DNA from: a virus
Virus record (IMG/VR): IMGVR_UViG_3300025853_005953
Location: 1-28,199 of that record
DNA: 28,199 nucleotides
Reading direction: 5' to 3' (one strand)
Positions 16,987 to 23,285 of this stretch are shown here, piece by piece. The notes beneath the pieces are model-generated. The model was not told where the DNA came from. It saw nothing but the letters and a program-made list of their open reading frames with translations, and ran no database searches. Positions within the stretch are counted from its first letter, which is position 1. Every line of letters starts with the position of its first letter. A program made the translations under genes and the position numbers.

Positions 16987-17988
16987 TCAGGAACGAGCAG
17001 ACTGCAGCTCAATAGCAGCAGCAGGGTTCAGCCAGTCAGCACCCATGGCCAGACGACCAACAACCACGTCGCCTTGGTACATGGTACGAACATCAGAACC
17101 AGTGGTTTGCACTTGAGGACCAATAGCTTCAACCACACCAGCAGCATCACGCTGGTAGATCAGACCACAGTGGGTGCTAAAATCACCAGAGTAATCGTTG
17201 TTCTCACCAGGAACGGAGCTCACAGTACCAGCCAGGAAAGGCAGGTTGTTAGAACGCTTGATGCTGATACCAGCGATTTCATACAGACCTTCACCAGACT
17301 GCAGGTTACCAGAGGTGTTACCATAGTCACGGTTCAGGATGTTGCTATCCACTTGGCTGATCAGTGCATAGTACTGACGAGGAGACAGCACAGCATGACG
17401 ACCTTGCTTGGGTACATTCTTCTCATCCAGGATCGAAGCTGCTTCGAAGAAGGCATCGACCAGAGCTTGAGCATTGTACTCGTTGGTAGTACCAAGTTGG
17501 ATCACAGAACCACCGGGCTCAGGACCAGGAGCAGCGGTGATAGGATGAGCCTGACGAGCAGCCTTAGCGATAATACGGAAGATCTTCTTATCATAAGCTT
17601 CAGCCAAAGCATGGCCAATCTTAGCCGAGATTTCCGAACGAAGACTATAATGTGCAAGGGTCTCATCGAGATCATACACGAAAGCCGAGCTGATCAGAAG
17701 GTCGTCACAGACGATAGTCTTTTCAGCCACCGGAGGATCACCAGAACCCAGGATAGGAGTACCAGGGGTGTGGTAACCAGCTTGCATACGGCCAGTGTAG
17801 ATGAACTGCAGAGACTTACCGTTACGCAGGGTACGGGTCTGCACAGTGTCCTTAGCAATAGTGGCGCTTTCATACGCCTTGATCATCTCACCCGAAAACA
17901 GTTTCAGGTAAGTTGCATATTTAGAATCATAGGAGCCATCATTAACTTTGTTAATGGCACCCATCAGAGTTTGGGTAGTGTTAGCCAC
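16987..17988 (-). CDS. Major capsid protein, T7 gp10-like
   Basis: The protein has 333 residues, close to T7 gp10A (345). Typical features include 'LKLFSGEMIKAYESATIAKDTVQTRTLRNGKS.QF', 'LDETLAHYSLRSEISAKIGHALAEAYDKKIFR' and 'SPRQYYALISQVDSNILNRDYG'. It folds as the HK97-type capsid subunit. The start codon is GTG (17986-17988), chosen because the peptide MANTTQ fits the family; no good Shine-Dalgarno precedes it, and the next in-frame ATG is eight codons further in. The leader carries a hairpin and palindrome described separately. I see no evidence for a T7-type capsid frameshift at the 3' end. Confidence 0.95.
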   Translation of the reverse strand: MANTTQTLMGAINKVNDGSYDSKYATYLKLFSGEMIKAYESATIAKDTVQTRTLRNGKSLQFIYTGRMQAGYHTPGTPILGSGDPPVAEKTIVCDDLLISSAFVYDLDETLAHYSLRSEISAKIGHALAEAYDKKIFRIIAKAARQAHPITAAPGPEPGGSVIQLGTTNEYNAQALVDAFFEAASILDEKNVPKQGRHAVLSPRQYYALISQVDSNILNRDYGNTSGNLQSGEGLYEIAGISIKRSNNLPFLAGTVSSVPGENNDYSGDFSTHCGLIYQRDAAGVVEAIGPQVQTTGSDVRTMYQGDVVVGRLAMGADWLNPAAAIELQSARS

Positions 17989-17998
17989 GATAGTAAAA

Positions 17999-18040
17999 GA
18001 GAGAAATGTTTATACGTTCTCCCTAAGCGCTTAGGAATTC
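17999..18040 (-). promoter_or_regulatory. Capsid leader: perfect palindrome plus GGGAGA hairpin, candidate phage promoter
   Basis: On the minus strand the 14-nt perfect palindrome CCTAAGCGCTTAGG (18022-18035) runs into GGGAGA. The string 18018-18040 shares the TA-GGGAGA start region of a T7 class III promoter but little of its upstream recognition part. GGGAGAA (18017-18023) can pair with TTCTCTC (17999-18005) to form a 7-bp hairpin 10 nt before the capsid GTG. T7 capsid mRNA also begins GGGAGA and folds into a 5' hairpin. The promoter call is inference; a dimeric protein operator is the alternative. Confidence 0.45.
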
Positions 18041-18134
18041 ACACGATAATTCATGTGCATTCAAGTTATTGTTTTTGTTCGTCTCTCCGAACTGTCAATG
18101 GCTAAGGTTATCTCCGTAGAGGCCAAAGCCAATA

Positions 18135-18167
18135 GGAGCCAGGTCCGACTCTGAGGTGCCTGACTCC
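18135..18167 (-). other. Hairpin between small gene and capsid
   Basis: On the minus strand GGAGTCAGG (18159-18167) can pair with CCTGGCTCC (18135-18143) through nine base pairs, one of them T-G, around a 15-nt loop. No T-run follows, so it is not a canonical intrinsic terminator. An attenuator, RNA processing site or mRNA-stabilising element would fit its place just upstream of the capsid leader. The other bases between 18041 and 18173 show nothing I can name. Confidence 0.4.
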
Positions 18168-18173
18168 GTTTAA

Positions 18174-18278
18174 TTATTTAGTTTTAGGTGTGTAAGCAAC
18201 GCCGCGATACTTCAGCTTCTGCTCCTTCTCAGCAGCTTTCTGCTCCCGTACACGGGCATCCAATTCGACTTTAGTCAT
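18174..18278 (-). CDS. 34-residue protein with DUF4278-like motif
   Basis: The ATG at 18276-18278 opens a 34-codon frame: a charged helix (residues 1-22, KAAEKEQK) followed by 'LKYRGVAYTPKTK'. The 'L.YRGV.Y' element is the hallmark of the small cyanobacterial DUF4278 family, whose function is unknown, so this may be host-derived. An in-frame ATG at 18311 would add 11 residues (MERGVGTSILI). Neither start has a strong ribosome binding site. It lies at the end of the photosynthesis cargo block, before the capsid. Confidence 0.6.
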   Translation of the reverse strand: MTKVELDARVREQKAAEKEQKLKYRGVAYTPKTK

Positions 18279-18372
18279 GATAAGGATTGAAGTACCTACC
18301 CCCCGTTCCATGAGTAGGTGTCATGCGTTCGCCATTTGCGAATAGCGAATGAACGGACGACGTTGCTTTAAA
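18271..18372 (-). other. In-frame continuation after UGA, overlapping a 17-codon frame and two hairpins
   Basis: After the TGA of the 56-residue gene (18373-18375) the same frame stays open for 33 sense codons to TAA at 18271-18273. It contains an internal ATG (18322-18324) starting MTPTHGTGGRYFNPYHD, whose TAA overlaps the start of the 34-residue gene. The minus strand can also form TTCGC/GCGAA (18328-18332 with 18338-18342) and ACCTAC/GTAGGT (18294-18299 with 18314-18319) stems. It could be a read-through extension, a tiny separate gene, or a structured untranslated region. Confidence 0.3.
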
Positions 18373-18543
18373 TCACCAAGTTGTAGGAGCTACTGCAAGA
18401 GTACCCGGTTGGCAGATGACACCTTGAGGAGACAGTTCAGTGAGAACTTGTCCTGCAGGGTATGCAAAGATGAATGCATTGTCATCATCTGTAGGGGTGC
18501 AGTAATACACATCCACGATGGATGCCTTAGGATCGTATGCCAT
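18373..18543 (-). CDS. 56-residue protein downstream of psbA, unknown
   Basis: The ATG at 18541-18543 lies 2 nt after the psbA stop and opens a 56-codon frame ending in TGA. The peptide (MAYDPKASIVDVYYCTPTDD...) is acidic at the start, has 'NAFIFAYPAGQVLTEL' in the middle and ends 'LAVAPTTW'. I recognise no domain and see no signal peptide or membrane span. The tight spacing suggests it is co-translated with psbA. The frame continues open past its UGA (see the next downstream entry). Confidence 0.6.
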   Translation of the reverse strand: MAYDPKASIVDVYYCTPTDDDNAFIFAYPAGQVLTELSPQGVICQPGTLAVAPTTW

Positions 18544-18545
18544 TG

Positions 18546-19628
18546 TTATCCAATAGAAGGAGCTACCAGAGCCACTGGAGTGGTCTCAGCACTGGCGAGA
18601 TCGAGTGGGAAGTTGTGAGCATTACGCTCATGCATTACCTCAAATCCGAGGTTAGCACGGTTGAGAATGTCTGCCCAAGTATTAATGACACGACCATTGT
18701 TGTCGAGAAGCGACTGGTTAAAGTTAAAGCCATTCAGGTTGAACGCCATGGTAGACACGCCCAAAGCAGCGAACCAAATACCGACAACAGGCCAAGCTGC
18801 CAGGAAAAAGTGAAGACTACGAGAGTTATTAAAAGAAGCATACTGGAAAATAAGACGCCCGAAGTACCCGTGAGCAGCGACGATGTTGTAGGTCTCTTCT
18901 TCTTGACCAAATTTGTAACCATAGTTCTGACTTTCCTGTTCAGTAGTCTCACGCACAAGCGAGGACGTAACAAGCGAACCGTGCATCGCAGAGAATAGTG
19001 ACCCACCGAATACACCAGCCACACCAAGCATGTGGAACGGGTGCATGAGAATGTTATGTTCGGCTTGGAATACCAACATGTAGTTGAACGTACCCGAGAT
19101 ACCCAAAGGCATAGCATCGGAGAAGCTACCCTGACCAAACGGGTAGACGAGAAAGACCGCAGAGGCTGCGGCGACAGGAGCTGAGTATGCAACACAAATC
19201 CAAGGCCTCATTCCCAGTCGGTACGATAGTTCCCATTCCCGGAGCATGTAGGCATACACACCGATAAGGAAGTGGAAAACGATGAGTTGGAACTCGCCGC
19301 CGTTATAAAGCCATTCGTCCAACGAATTGGCAGCCCACACTGGGTACAAATGTAACCCAATTGCGTTCGAGCTGGGTACCACTGCTCCGGAGATAATGTT
19401 GTTACCCCACATGAGGGAGCCTGATACTGGTTCACGAATGCCATCTATATCAACTGGTGGAGCGGCAATGAATGCCAAAATAAAGCAGATAGTTGCGGCC
19501 AGCAAGCAAGGAATCATAATGACTCCAGCGTGGCCGATATAAAGACGATTGTTAGTACTGGTTACCCAGCTAAGATATTTATCCCAGAGATTAGAGCTCT
19601 TCTGAGGGAGAGCTAGAGTTGCGGTCAT
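18546..19628 (-). CDS. psbA: Photosystem II D1 protein
   Basis: The protein is a full-length D1 of 360 residues, one residue longer at the N-terminus than the standard numbering. The functional residues are present: TyrZ at Y162 (standard 161), Asp 171 (170), the '[14 protein letters not shown]' end with His 333, Glu 334, Asp 343 and Ala 345 as manganese-cluster ligands and processing site, and a 15-residue C-terminal extension. Standard position 130 is Glu, the high-light form. Several normally conserved positions in the first half differ (H33, A34, W74, A99, N101, E112, L129, A172). Phage D1 replaces damaged host D1 to sustain photosynthesis during infection. The first 38 nt overlap the upstream HNH gene, and there is no good Shine-Dalgarno, so translation may be coupled. 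There is no intron. Confidence 0.97.
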   Translation of the reverse strand: MTATLALPQKSSNLWDKYLSWVTSTNNRLYIGHAGVIMIPCLLAATICFILAFIAAPPVDIDGIREPVSGSLMWGNNIISGAVVPSSNAIGLHLYPVWAANSLDEWLYNGGEFQLIVFHFLIGVYAYMLREWELSYRLGMRPWICVAYSAPVAAASAVFLVYPFGQGSFSDAMPLGISGTFNYMLVFQAEHNILMHPFHMLGVAGVFGGSLFSAMHGSLVTSSLVRETTEQESQNYGYKFGQEEETYNIVAAHGYFGRLIFQYASFNNSRSLHFFLAAWPVVGIWFAALGVSTMAFNLNGFNFNQSLLDNNGRVINTWADILNRANLGFEVMHERNAHNFPLDLASAETTPVALVAPSIG

Positions 19629-19992
19629 TTTCTAAAAGATAAGAAAGTGCTGATGAAAGAATAATAGGGCTGTCTTTTAAAAAACCTATACCTCTATTAC
19701 AATTGCTGCAAAGAAGACCCCTGACGTAGCCGGTTTGATGGTTATGGTCTACAGCAAATCTACTGCCAGAACCACCTGGTTCGGTTGCCCTGCAGATAGC
19801 ACATCTTCCATTTTGGCTTTCTAGCATTTGATCATACTCATCAATAGTCATTGAGTACTTAGCTTTTAATCTAGTAGCCCTCTGCTTCTCTGGAGTATTA
19901 TACCTAGCTTGATAGCATTTTTTACAGAAAGAGTGGTTTGCTCTAAACTCTTTCTCATCTTTAACTACACCACAATCAGTGCAGGTTTTCAT
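19591..19992 (-). CDS. HNH endonuclease, recombination endonuclease VII family
   Basis: The protein has 133 residues. A zinc knuckle at the N-terminus (C4, C7, C23, C26) is followed by '[22 protein letters not shown]' (tail QNGRCAIC, C64 and C67), the catalytic '[19 protein letters not shown]' (D82, H83, H85; C95, C98, N99) and a short C-terminal helix. This order is typical of the endonuclease VII-type HNH family, which includes Holliday-junction resolvases and many free-standing homing-like nucleases. Its last 38 nt overlap the start of psbA. A homing role at the psbA locus is plausible, since psbA of other cyanophages is a known homing endonuclease target; a resolvase role is the alternative. 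Confidence 0.88.
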   Translation of the reverse strand: MKTCTDCGVVKDEKEFRANHSFCKKCYQARYNTPEKQRATRLKAKYSMTIDEYDQMLESQNGRCAICRATEPGGSGSRFAVDHNHQTGYVRGLLCSNCNRGIGFLKDSPIILSSALSYLLENDRNSSSPSEEL

Positions 19993-19998
19993 TTGAAG

Positions 19999-20295
19999 TT
20001 AGTTAAGTCGAGTTACTTGTACCCGTCCAACTCCAGAGCCAGTGAGACCGATTGCATCAGCTGCTCCTTTACTGAGATCTAGGCTCCTACCATGAATGTA
20101 AGGACCACGATCATTTACCCGAACAACGGCACACCGCTTGAAACATACCCGAAGGCGTGTTCCAAATGGAAGTGTCTTATGCGCAGCAGTAAGGGAGTGT
20201 TGATTGAATCGTTCACCATTAGCAGTAAGGTTCCCGTGAAAACCAGGACCATACCATGAGCTAATGACTGACAGAGTAGTTAGAATAGGAATCAT
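19999..20295 (-). CDS. RlpA-like lytic transglycosylase (double-psi beta-barrel)
   Basis: The protein has 98 residues, almost only the RlpA double-psi beta-barrel: 'SSWYGPGFHGNLTANGERFN' (residues 12-31), 'LPFGTRLRV' (42-50), 'VVRVNDRGPYIHGRSLDLS' (57-75) and 'GVGRVQV'. Glu 28 and Asp 62 match the residues linked to catalysis in RlpA transglycosylases, so activity on peptidoglycan glycan strands is likely. The first 13 residues are mildly hydrophobic but too short for a usual signal peptide, so access to the wall would need holin action or virion packaging. It is placed 6 nt before the HNH gene in the head region, far from the usual lysis genes. Confidence 0.85.
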   Translation of the reverse strand: MIPILTTLSVISSWYGPGFHGNLTANGERFNQHSLTAAHKTLPFGTRLRVCFKRCAVVRVNDRGPYIHGRSLDLSKGAADAIGLTGSGVGRVQVTRLN

Positions 20296-20338
20296 AATAA
20301 TAAAGCGAAGAACTTTAATATTGATTACTCCAACTAAT

Positions 20339-20365
20339 CCGCCAATACACGCGCAGTATTAGCGG
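20339..20365 (-). other. Hairpin between tiny Lys-rich gene and rlpA-like gene
   Basis: On the minus strand CCGCTAATAC (20356-20365) can pair with GTATTGGCGG (20339-20348) through ten base pairs, including one T-G, around a seven-base loop. No T-run follows, so it may be an attenuator, a processing site or a weak terminator. It lies in the 81-nt gap between 20296 and 20376, the largest gap between the portal and psbA. The T-G pair means the stem is better as minus-strand RNA than as plus-strand RNA, which supports a transcribed role. Confidence 0.5.
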
Positions 20366-20376
20366 AAGTGCCAATA

Positions 20377-20526
20377 CTATTTCTTCTTGGCAGTCTTAGC
20401 AGCCTTCTTGAATTGAGCTGCAGTAGGTGCTCCTTTAGCACCAGGTTTACGCATCTTCTCTCCACTACCTTTAGCGATACGTTCTCGCTTAGCGTGGATG
20501 TTAGCGTAGAGTCCAGCTTTAGCCAT
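20377..20526 (-). CDS. 49-residue Lys/Ala-rich conserved small protein
   Basis: The ATG at 20524-20526 overlaps the TAA of the previous tiny gene (TAATG) and gives a 49-residue very basic protein that begins MAKAGLYANIHAKRERIAKG and ends in 'FKKAAKTAKKK'. I recall closely similar short proteins, with 'KAGLYANIHAKR.RI..GSGEKMRKPG.KGAPT', in many marine phages; their function is unknown. The charge suggests nucleic acid binding. The length, overlap and conserved look make it a real gene. Confidence 0.8.
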   Translation of the reverse strand: MAKAGLYANIHAKRERIAKGSGEKMRKPGAKGAPTAAQFKKAAKTAKKK

Positions 20527-20573
20527 TACTTTTTCTTACCGCCACCTTTGTGACCTTTCTTACCGCAAGCCAT
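20526..20573 (-). CDS. 15-residue Gly/Lys-rich peptide
   Basis: The minus strand reads MACGKKGHKGGGKKK from the ATG at 20571-20573 to the TAA at 20526-20528. Its start overlaps the hli stop and its own stop overlaps the next start, both as TAATG, so it is positioned exactly like a coupled gene. It has one Cys and one His among Gly and Lys. It could be a functional peptide or only a translational bridge between hli and the 49-residue gene. Confidence 0.5.
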   Translation of the reverse strand: MACGKKGHKGGGKKK

Positions 20574-20767
20574 TAGAATACTCCAGGAATAATTTGACCA
20601 GTAAATACATAAGCACCTACTGCTGCAACGAAGCCAAGCATAGCAAGGCGACCATTCAGCAGTTCAGCACGTTCGTTATGAGGCACAGTGTAATCAGAGT
20701 CGTGGTACATGGTGGGTTCTTTAGCGAAGATGTTTTGTTGATCGAATTCGTTGGTGGTGACTGTCAT
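20573..20767 (-). CDS. hli: High-light-inducible protein (chlorophyll-binding)
   Basis: The protein has 64 residues. The C-terminal half is the Hli single-helix chlorophyll-binding motif 'ERAELLNGRLAMLGFVAAVG' (residues 32-51; E35, N38 and R40 are the pigment-binding type residues), followed by 'AYVFTGQIIPGVF'. The first 30 residues are a polar extension. Hli proteins sit in the thylakoid membrane and protect photosystem II and chlorophyll under excess light; in phages they act with phage D1. The start overlaps the scaffold stop (TAATG). Its place between scaffold and capsid is the usual one in psbA-carrying T7-like cyanophages. Confidence 0.95.
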   Translation of the reverse strand: MTVTTNEFDQQNIFAKEPTMYHDSDYTVPHNERAELLNGRLAMLGFVAAVGAYVFTGQIIPGVF

Positions 20768-21525
20768 TAGTATTGAAGATTAGAACGCTCAAGCTTTTCA
20801 AACACATCATTACGATATGCAGGATCTCGATCATAACGAGGATCAGACATAGCTTGCACTACCTCAGCTTGTGAACGGAATACATCTTTATTAGATGCAG
20901 CAGGCTTGCCTTTAAAGAGTTGTCCTTCAACGCCCATAGCTTCAGTGTATTTAGATTTAAGTGCTTCAACAGCAAATGAAATAGCATCGTAGTTACCACC
21001 AGCGATTACTTTATCATAGCGTTGAATTTCTTGAGGCGATAGATTCTCAGAAGCCCAAGCAATCATTTCTTGGTAACCATCATCACCACCAGCAATACCG
21101 CGAAGTTCAGCAACTTGATCGTCACTGATGTCTTCAGTAGATTGTGTGTCTTCGATCTGTTGTCGATACTTAAGATACTCTGCTGCAACTTCAGCAGGGT
21201 TCATCTTAGACAGTTGTTGTTTAGTGCTCTCAGATAGCTCACCATTCTGAGCATCTTCCCAAAGGGCATCAAGAACACTAGACGGAGTTTCATCTTCTCC
21301 TTCATCTGTTGATTCTTCTTCAACCTCTTCTGAGGTATCTTTAGAACCTAGTTTAGATTGGAGTTCAATGTAAGCTTTTTCCAGCGATTCAGCATCTTTA
21401 AATTTACCAGCGAGAAGCTGTTGCTGTTCTTGAGCAGCAGCCTCTCCGATAGCAAGAGCTTCTTGTTCAGCTTCACTGAACTCAGGTTGATCCGCAGGGG
21501 TGGGATCATACGTCAGAGTTGCCAT
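20767..21525 (-). CDS. Capsid assembly scaffolding protein, T7 gp9-like
   Basis: The protein has 252 residues and is very acidic, with a low-complexity Glu/Asp/Ser stretch at about 60-80 and a helical C-terminus. The last part, 'KDVFRSQAEVVQAMSDPRYDRDPAYRNDVFEKLERS', is typical of the family and is the part expected to bind the coat protein. It directs procapsid assembly on the portal and then leaves. The first 20 nt overlap the upstream small proline-rich gene, and its stop overlaps the hli start. Confidence 0.92.
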   Translation of the reverse strand: MATLTYDPTPADQPEFSEAEQEALAIGEAAAQEQQQLLAGKFKDAESLEKAYIELQSKLGSKDTSEEVEEESTDEGEDETPSSVLDALWEDAQNGELSESTKQQLSKMNPAEVAAEYLKYRQQIEDTQSTEDISDDQVAELRGIAGGDDGYQEMIAWASENLSPQEIQRYDKVIAGGNYDAISFAVEALKSKYTEAMGVEGQLFKGKPAASNKDVFRSQAEVVQAMSDPRYDRDPAYRNDVFEKLERSNLQY

Positions 21526-21754
21526 GTGCAGTAGTTACTTCAAGATTTCCAAGACCAACTTTAGTTACGTAGTTGGGTGAACGCCCAAGGGTAGCAGCAC
21601 CAATCTTAGGCTTAGGTTCGTACTTATTTGGTTTAGGTGTTTCTACCGTAAGTACAGGTTTTTCAGTAGGTGGATGTTCTACTGTGCGGACATCCCTTTC
21701 AGGTTCAGCTTGTGTTGTCTTACGCCGGCTGGGGCGGCTGTTGTTGTTGCTCAT
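21506..21754 (-). CDS. Small Pro/Lys-rich protein between portal and scaffold
   Basis: The start chosen is the ATG at 21752-21754, giving 82 residues (MSNNNSRPSRRKTTQAEPER...). An ATG nine codons upstream would add MTHLNIHNQ but lies deeper in the portal gene. The first 30 residues are basic and disordered; 'PVLTVETPKPNKYEPKPKIG' is proline-rich, and 'GLGNLEVTTAHG' closes the protein. It overlaps the portal 3' end by 35 nt and the scaffold start by 20 nt, each in another frame. I do not recognise a family; a minor head or connector role is possible. Confidence 0.65.
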   Translation of the reverse strand: MSNNNSRPSRRKTTQAEPERDVRTVEHPPTEKPVLTVETPKPNKYEPKPKIGAATLGRSPNYVTKVGLGNLEVTTAHGNSDV

Positions 21755-23285
21755 TTGGTTGTGGATATTTAGATGGGTCATTAACAGGAGCAGATGCTAG
21801 TTGACCAGCTTGTTTAGTCAGCTCCATCTGTTGCTGCATTTGCATAGCCTGTGCTTGTTCAGCTTGTACATCTTGCATACTCTTGACAAGGTTGAGTACA
21901 TCAATACCTTGTGCAGCAGCAAGACGCTTGATAACCTCTTCAGGATTAACAAATGTCTGGATAGCATCAGGACCCATTGTTTGTGCAATAGTAGTCAGGA
22001 ATGCACCAAGGCTTTCCCGATCTTGTCCTCTACCCAGTGCATTGATACCAGCCACAATAGTAGGCTTGACAATACCTTTAGGAATACGAGGAATCTCACC
22101 AGTCTTCTGGAACACAGCAAGCTTACGGTTGAGATAAGGAACAAGGAAGTCAACAGTCAACATGGAGAATAGACCACCAAGTTGTTGTTCCAGTTCCAGT
22201 TGTGTCATGCGTACTTCTTCAGCAGTTGTACGTTCAGATTGACGTACATTCAAGATAAGGAATGCATCAGAAATACGACGTTCAAGTTGAAGTGCCATCT
22301 GATACGCAGTACCAAAGTCAGCAGTCTTTCCTACTTGAACAACACCAATATCATCAGGTCGGCCTTGAACGATGGCACCGTTGCCTGCAGCGGCCAGCGT
22401 CTGGGGTTTAGTTGTACTTGAGGGTGAAACTACGAACACCACCTTAGCGGCTGCTGCAGAGCCTTCTACGAGTGCCTGAGAGAGTGCCTCCAATGAACGG
22501 AGATCTCCCATAAACTCTTCGACCCTACCTCGTCCATACATCTCACCATCAACCGAGTTGAAACGAAGAGCCAACCAAGGGTTCGCATCAACTGGTGCTT
22601 TACCAAAAGATTTAGGAAGAACAATATCTTCTACTTCTTGGTGCCAAACATAACGATTGTTGTCTCTGATTACATGGGTGTAGATGTCTACTTCATCACG
22701 ATCACCACGTTTGTCTCTAGCAACATCGTTAGGCTTTGGTTCAGGTAGGATACCTTCAAGAAGCTTACGAGATACTCGTTCTTTGGTTACAATTTCAATG
22801 ACGTTACCGTCGCCATCTCTGTCTACAACGTAGCGATTGAGAGGATACAGCCGAAGCCCATCCTTGCCCATGTAAATCAAAGCGTTACCAGCGACAACCA
22901 AATGCTTCAGTGCTTGGTGTACAACGACACGATCATCACTAGCAGCAATTGATTCCATAATGGTACGCTCAATCTTAGCAAATGCTAGATCAAGTTCTGA
23001 TTTAATACCAGGTCCGTATTCCTGACCAAGCATTGTCTCATCCACTTGTAGCTTAAAGAAGCTAGTCTGCGGAGGAAGCAATGCAAGCATCAGCTTAGCT
23101 GCAAGAGTCACTACACCTTTAGCACCAACCGACTGCCAAGGAGAAGGCAGAGGTTTAGCTGTTTTGTAGGACTCTTCATCATCACGGATCAGGTAAGGCA
23201 ACGTGAGTTCGGATGCTCTACGTGCTACATTTAGATACTGAGTGCGATCACCGTACAGTAAATCGTAACGTTCTTTAGCAGACAT
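21720..23285 (-). CDS. Portal (head-tail connector) protein, T7 gp8-like
   Basis: The protein has 521 residues (T7 gp8 has 536). Characteristic parts include 'AKERYDLLYGDRTQYLNVARRASELTLPYL' at the start, 'GVVTLAAKLMLALLPPQTSFFKLQ' and 'VRQSERTTAEEVRMTQLELEQQLGGLFS'. The C-terminus is a low-complexity Gln/Pro tail. It forms the dodecameric ring at one capsid vertex through which DNA is packed and ejected. The start overlaps the upstream stop (TAATG). Confidence 0.95.
   Translation of the reverse strand: MSAKERYDLLYGDRTQYLNVARRASELTLPYLIRDDEESYKTAKPLPSPWQSVGAKGVVTLAAKLMLALLPPQTSFFKLQVDETMLGQEYGPGIKSELDLAFAKIERTIMESIAASDDRVVVHQALKHLVVAGNALIYMGKDGLRLYPLNRYVVDRDGDGNVIEIVTKERVSRKLLEGILPEPKPNDVARDKRGDRDEVDIYTHVIRDNNRYVWHQEVEDIVLPKSFGKAPVDANPWLALRFNSVDGEMYGRGRVEEFMGDLRSLEALSQALVEGSAAAAKVVFVVSPSSTTKPQTLAAAGNGAIVQGRPDDIGVVQVGKTADFGTAYQMALQLERRISDAFLILNVRQSERTTAEEVRMTQLELEQQLGGLFSMLTVDFLVPYLNRKLAVFQKTGEIPRIPKGIVKPTIVAGINALGRGQDRESLGAFLTTIAQTMGPDAIQTFVNPEEVIKRLAAAQGIDVLNLVKSMQDVQAEQAQAMQMQQQMELTKQAGQLASAPVNDPSKYPQPNEQQQQPPQPA

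Noticed and set aside
16969-18105. Plus-strand open frame of 378 codons opposite the capsid gene
   Set aside because: It is the antisense shadow of the clear major capsid protein; the translation is Ser/Thr/Arg-rich with no domain, and no other plus-strand gene exists in the window.
18135-18167. tRNA-like or terminator reading of the hairpin before the capsid leader
   Set aside because: It is too short for a tRNA, has no anticodon or acceptor arms, and lacks a T-run for an intrinsic terminator.
18734-19195. Alternative minus-strand frame inside psbA (153 codons)
   Set aside because: It lies fully within the psbA reading frame and has a Leu/Ser/Arg shadow composition.
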